The notes under the pieces were generated by a model. It was not told where the DNA came from. It searched no databases and saw only the letters and a program-made list of their open reading frames with translations. Position numbers and translations under genes: made by a program. Positions 5,041 to 7,005 of a stretch of 7,005 nucleotides of DNA are shown here, in pieces. The first letter of the stretch is position 1. The number at the start of each line of letters is the position of its first letter. Source of the DNA: an uncultured Acidimicrobiaceae bacterium (GTDB lineage Bacteria > Actinomycetota > Acidimicrobiia > Spongiisociales > UBA5794); NCBI GenBank assembly GCA_947258635.1, contig CAMYJM010000270.1, positions 1 through 7,005 of the forward strand, read 5' to 3'.

Positions 5041-6426
5041 ATGTCGCACCCGACGATCCTTGACGTTGAGCCCGGTTCGCCCGCGGCCGGTGCCGGCCTC
5101 ACCACTGGTGATGAGCTGGTGTCGGTCAACGGGGTCGTGCCCGTCGATGTCATCGAGTATCAGCAGCTCGTCGATGATCCCGAGCTGGATATCGAGCTGA
5201 TACGAGGCGGCGACCCGGTGCAGGTGACGATCGACAAGGCGCCCGGTGCTCCGCTCGGCATCCGGCTGAGCAGCTCGATCTTTGATCGGGTCCAGACGTG
5301 TGACAACCACTGCGAGTTCTGCTTCATCTATCAGCTTCCGCCCGGGATGAGGCAATCGCTGTACCTCAAGGACGACGACTACCGGCTGTCCTTCCTGTAC
5401 GGCAACTTCACGACGCTCACTCGTTTCACGGAGCTCGACCTGGCCCGGGTGATCGAAGAGAAGCTGGGCCCGCTCTACGTCTCGATTCATGCCACCGACC
5501 CCGAGGTGCGCGCCGCCATGCTGCGCAACCCGCGCGGGGCCACCAGTCTGCGATGGCTGCGCGGATTACTGGAGCACGGCATCGATGTGCACGGCCAGAT
5601 CGTCCTCTGCCCGGGCGTCAACGACGGCACCGTGCTCGAGCAGACCTGTGCCGAGATCGTTGCCCGCTACGGCCGCCTCGCCTCGGTGGGCATCGTTCCT
5701 CTCGGGGTGTCACGATATGCCACCGGGATGTCGCTGCGGGCCCACACCGCCGCCGAAGCCGCCGCCGACCTCGACATCATCGAGTCGTGGCAGGCGACGG
5801 CGATGCACCACATCGGGCGGCGACTCTTTCAGGCGTCCGACGAGCTGTATCTGATGGCGGGCCGAGAAGTCCCCGCCACGGCGGCGTATGAGGGATTCCC
5901 GCAGCACGAGAACGGCATCGGAATGATCCGGGCGTTCTACGACGAAGTGACCCGCCTCGAGGCGGGCACGCACGACGGGCTCCCGCAGATAACGGGGGAG
6001 TGGCGGACGATCCAGTCGGCCCCGGCGACGGGCTATCGCGCCCCCACCGTGACCATGAGATCGAAGCGGCCGGGAGGCCCCGGTCCGGCGGTGATCGTCA
6101 CCGGTGCCTACGGCGCGATCGCGCTGCGCCCGTTGCTGCCCCGCCTCGAAGCCCTTGCCGGGCGCAACCTGCGCATCCTCGAGATCCCGAACGACTTCTT
6201 CGGCGGCAACGTTGCGGTGGCCGGGCTGCTGGTCGGCCAGGATGTGGCACGGGCGCTGCAGGCCGACGCCGGCCCGGCGGGGCTCTACGTGCTCGCCGAC
6301 AGCGCCTTGAAGGGCGACGTGTTCCTCGACGACATATCGCTGGCGGAGGTGGCGGCGGCCGCGTCCGCTCCGCTGCTGGCGGTGCCCCCATCGGCCGAGT
6401 CGCTGGTTGCGGCGGTGGCGGCATGA
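5041..6426 (+). CDS. PDZ / radical SAM / DUF512 protein
   Basis: A 461-residue protein of the DUF512 family. Residues about 5-60 form a PDZ-like domain (EPGSPAAGAGLTTGDELVSVNG). The radical SAM cluster motif CX3CX2C is C87, C91 and C94 in TCDNHCEFCFIYQLP, followed by conserved DDYRLSFLYGNFTTLT and LYVSIHATDPEVR. From about residue 250 comes the DUF512 part, with GRRLFQASDELYLMAGREVP, VTGAYGAIAL, NDFFGGNVAVAGLLVGQDV and GDVFLDDISL. These motifs recur in the family in Firmicutes, cyanobacteria and some actinobacteria; no substrate is established to my knowledge. The enzyme is probably cytoplasmic, binding a [4Fe-4S] cluster and S-adenosylmethionine. The ATG at 5041 is chosen because the PDZ begins just after it and a TACAAT box lies nine bases upstream; the in-frame GTG at 4972 would precede that promoter. 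It overlaps der by ATGA, implying one mRNA and coupled translation. Confidence 0.92.
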   Translation: MSHPTILDVEPGSPAAGAGLTTGDELVSVNGVVPVDVIEYQQLVDDPELDIELIRGGDPVQVTIDKAPGAPLGIRLSSSIFDRVQTCDNHCEFCFIYQLPPGMRQSLYLKDDDYRLSFLYGNFTTLTRFTELDLARVIEEKLGPLYVSIHATDPEVRAAMLRNPRGATSLRWLRGLLEHGIDVHGQIVLCPGVNDGTVLEQTCAEIVARYGRLASVGIVPLGVSRYATGMSLRAHTAAEAAADLDIIESWQATAMHHIGRRLFQASDELYLMAGREVPATAAYEGFPQHENGIGMIRAFYDEVTRLEAGTHDGLPQITGEWRTIQSAPATGYRAPTVTMRSKRPGGPGPAVIVTGAYGAIALRPLLPRLEALAGRNLRILEIPNDFFGGNVAVAGLLVGQDVARALQADAGPAGLYVLADSALKGDVFLDDISLAEVAAAASAPLLAVPPSAESLVAAVAA

Positions 6427-7005
6427 GCAAGATGCCCGTGGTTGCCGTGCTCGGACGGCCCAACGTCGGCAAGTCGACTCTGGTGAACCGCATCGTGCGC
6501 CGCCAGGCGGCCGTCGTCGACGAGCAGCCCGGAGTGACCCGCGACCGCCGCGAGTTCGAGGCGGAGTGGGCGGGCCGGCGGTTCCTGCTGGTCGACACCG
6601 GTGGCTGGGAGCTCAGCCCGGGGGAGGAGCTGACCGTGGGGATTCGCAGCCAGGCTGAGGTCGCCGTCAACGGGGCGGACGTGGTGATCTTCGTTGCCGA
6701 TTCCACGACGCAGGTCACCGATGACGATCAGGGGGTCGCCCGGCTGCTGCTGCGCTCCCAGATCCCGTACGTCTTCGTTGCCAACAAGGTCGACTCGCCC
6801 AAGCGAGACCTCGACGTCGACCACCTGTGGAGCCTCGGCCTCGGGGAAGCGCTCCCGGTGAGCGCCCTCCACGGCCGGGGGACCGGAGACTTTCTCGATT
6901 CGCTCGTGGCGCTGTTCCCGCCGGAGGAGGAGATCGACGAGGCCGAATACGTGGCGTCCCTGGCCATCATGGGGCGGCCCAATGTGGGAAAGTCCACATT
7001 GCTCA
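6423..7005 (+). CDS. der: Ribosome-assembly GTPase Der (EngA), 3' end outside window
   Basis: Der carries two GTPase domains in tandem and acts in the cytoplasm in late 50S subunit assembly; it is essential in most bacteria. The visible 194 codons begin MSKMPVVAVLGRPNVGKST, with G1 at residues 11-18. G2 is in PGVTRDR (T39), G3 is DTGGWE (58-63), G4 is NKVD (121-124) and G5 is around VSALHG. A short acidic linker (PPEEEIDEAE) leads to the second domain, whose G1 GRPNVGKS occupies residues 184-191, after which the window ends. The repeated G1 motif separates Der from single-domain Era-like GTPases. The ATG shares bases with the TGA of the preceding gene, so translation is probably coupled. An alternative ATG at 6432 is possible. 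Roughly the last 55-60% of the protein is missing only because of the window edge. Confidence 0.96.
   Translation, partial: MSKMPVVAVLGRPNVGKSTLVNRIVRRQAAVVDEQPGVTRDRREFEAEWAGRRFLLVDTGGWELSPGEELTVGIRSQAEVAVNGADVVIFVADSTTQVTDDDQGVARLLLRSQIPYVFVANKVDSPKRDLDVDHLWSLGLGEALPVSALHGRGTGDFLDSLVALFPPEEEIDEAEYVASLAIMGRPNVGKSTLL

Overview
The window is GC-rich and densely coding, apart from a few short AT-rich islands between genes. Gene content (aroA, cmk, ispH, der) is bacterial core metabolism. Three things fit an actinomycetote, perhaps of an Acidimicrobiia-like lineage: high GC, two genes that look leaderless with a TANNNT box just upstream of ATG, and a secreted RTX-type protein of an actinobacterial style. 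This placement is inference; no rRNA or other decisive marker is present.

Layout: (1) positions 1-1930, plus strand: the 3' part of aroA (its start lies before the window) overlaps cmk by 16 bp, forming an operon. (2) 1931-1980: an AT-rich array of a 7-bp unit, AGTACTT, directly after the cmk stop and touching the ispH stop. (3) 1976-3025, minus strand: ispH, with a C-terminal tail longer than usual. (4) 3026-3085: a second array of the same heptamer, with the same edges and orientation but fewer copies, between ispH and the next gene. (5) 3086-4859, minus strand: a gene for a secreted protein with a signal peptide, 14 RTX-like nonapeptides and a large unrecognised C-terminal region. It is broken by a 10-bp tandem duplication in the fourth nonapeptide. 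(6) 4860-5040: a divergent intergenic region with a probable leaderless promoter. (7) 5041-6426, plus strand: a PDZ / radical SAM / DUF512 protein, overlapping by ATGA (8) der (engA), which runs off the window in its second GTPase domain.

How the genes relate: aroA (chorismate), cmk (CMP/dCMP phosphorylation), ispH (isoprenoid precursors) and der (50S ribosome assembly) often lie near each other in Gram-positive and related bacteria, so this is a familiar housekeeping neighbourhood. What is unusual is that the middle block, ispH plus the RTX-type gene, points the opposite way. The heptamer arrays sit at the 3' end of every gene in or facing that block: cmk, ispH and the RTX-type gene. The arrays and the duplication-broken RTX gene are the items most worth following up.
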